A stretch of DNA of 64,000 bases from Stichopus chloronotus (Eukaryota > Echinodermata > Holothuroidea > Aspidochirotida > Stichopodidae): assembly GCA_021234535.1 (NCBI GenBank), contig CM037830.1, positions 37,758,937 through 37,822,936 on the forward strand, written 5' to 3'. The position numbers were made by a program, and so were the translations under genes. This document shows positions 63,653-64,000 of the stretch, piece by piece. Under the pieces are notes generated by a model. The model saw only the letters and a list, made by a program, of their open reading frames with translations. It was not told where the DNA came from and ran no database searches. How positions within the stretch are numbered: position 1 is the stretch's first letter; each line of letters begins with the position of its first letter.

Positions 63653-64000
63653 CTGCGAGATGAAACAGATAAGATAATTATGACAGGATGAAAAAGAGCC
63701 CGGATTGCATAGCATTTTCACAGTTGTGAATTTTGACCAAAGACAACCAAGAACAACAACTTGGTATAAGTGCAACAAACTGTGAAAAAAAAAAAAACTG
63801 AAAAAAGAAACCAAGATGTGAGATGTAAGCTAATCAGAGTACTGTTGTACAAGGACCACCACCAACATCTCATGACAGGTGGGATTGTATTGTTTTAATT
63901 TAATTCCAAGACAAAAGTTCAAATTTTAAGTAGCAATGAAGAACATAAACAATGTTTTGTATTGGTATAACTTTCTTTGGCAGTGCACATTCTTTTTTGT
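63653..64000. other. Intron of the minus-strand gene, running off the edge
   Basis: Upstream of the exon at 63652 no further exon is visible before the window ends. A pyrimidine-rich acceptor (TTTCATCTCGCAG on minus) closes the intron. Confidence 0.5.

Overview
This is eukaryotic, metazoan nuclear DNA. Coding sequence is sparse and genes are split by GT-AG introns. It is AT-rich and full of minisatellites, foldback elements and decayed retrotransposon. Gene content fits an invertebrate deuterostome, with an echinoderm as my first guess: a SEC13 gene, an intronless GT10 fucosyltransferase and two TMEM121-like genes. The species cannot be fixed from sequence reading alone. There are no bacterial operons, phage, CRISPR arrays or defence systems.

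Layout. Positions 1-16500 hold no recognisable host gene. This part carries two copies of a small foldback element (1468-1542, 5718-5917), clusters rich in TATCGATA/ACCGGTATT (about 2.2, 2.85 and 4.6 kb), and the reverse-transcriptase part of a CR1/L2-like LINE on the minus strand (about 6590-7345). Two paralogous single-exon genes for TMEM121-family multipass proteins follow on the plus strand (16535-17527 and 26387-27352). Positions 27.4-43.4 kb are gene-poor and repeat-rich: an 18-bp minisatellite with a higher-order 234-bp duplication (29.8-30.5 kb), about 25 identical copies of a 20-bp repeat (34612-35110), a tandem X-box pair typical of RFX targets (36439-36467), a repeat family carrying nuclear-receptor DR1 motifs, a tRNA-like SINE head, and a 615-bp element with terminal inverted repeats.

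Positions 43476-44734 encode an alpha-1,3-fucosyltransferase (GT10). Its reading frame changes twice, each time by one base, so it is either a young pseudogene or a sequence with two indel errors. SEC13 runs 46893-55459 on the plus strand. All nine coding exons can be read, joining to a 318-residue protein, and a TCGCGAGA-type promoter motif lies about 170 bp upstream of its ATG. Facing it on the minus strand is the 3' part of a gene I could not name (coding exons 63652 down to 60846). Its last small exon gives a C-terminus ending -ETSV, a class I PDZ ligand. The two genes converge, with candidate poly(A) signals at 56172 (plus) and 57967 (minus).

The genes do not form a pathway. SEC13 serves COPII coats and the nuclear pore, the fucosyltransferase acts in the Golgi, the TMEM121-like proteins are multipass membrane proteins of unclear function, and the minus-strand gene looks like the disordered tail of a scaffold or receptor.
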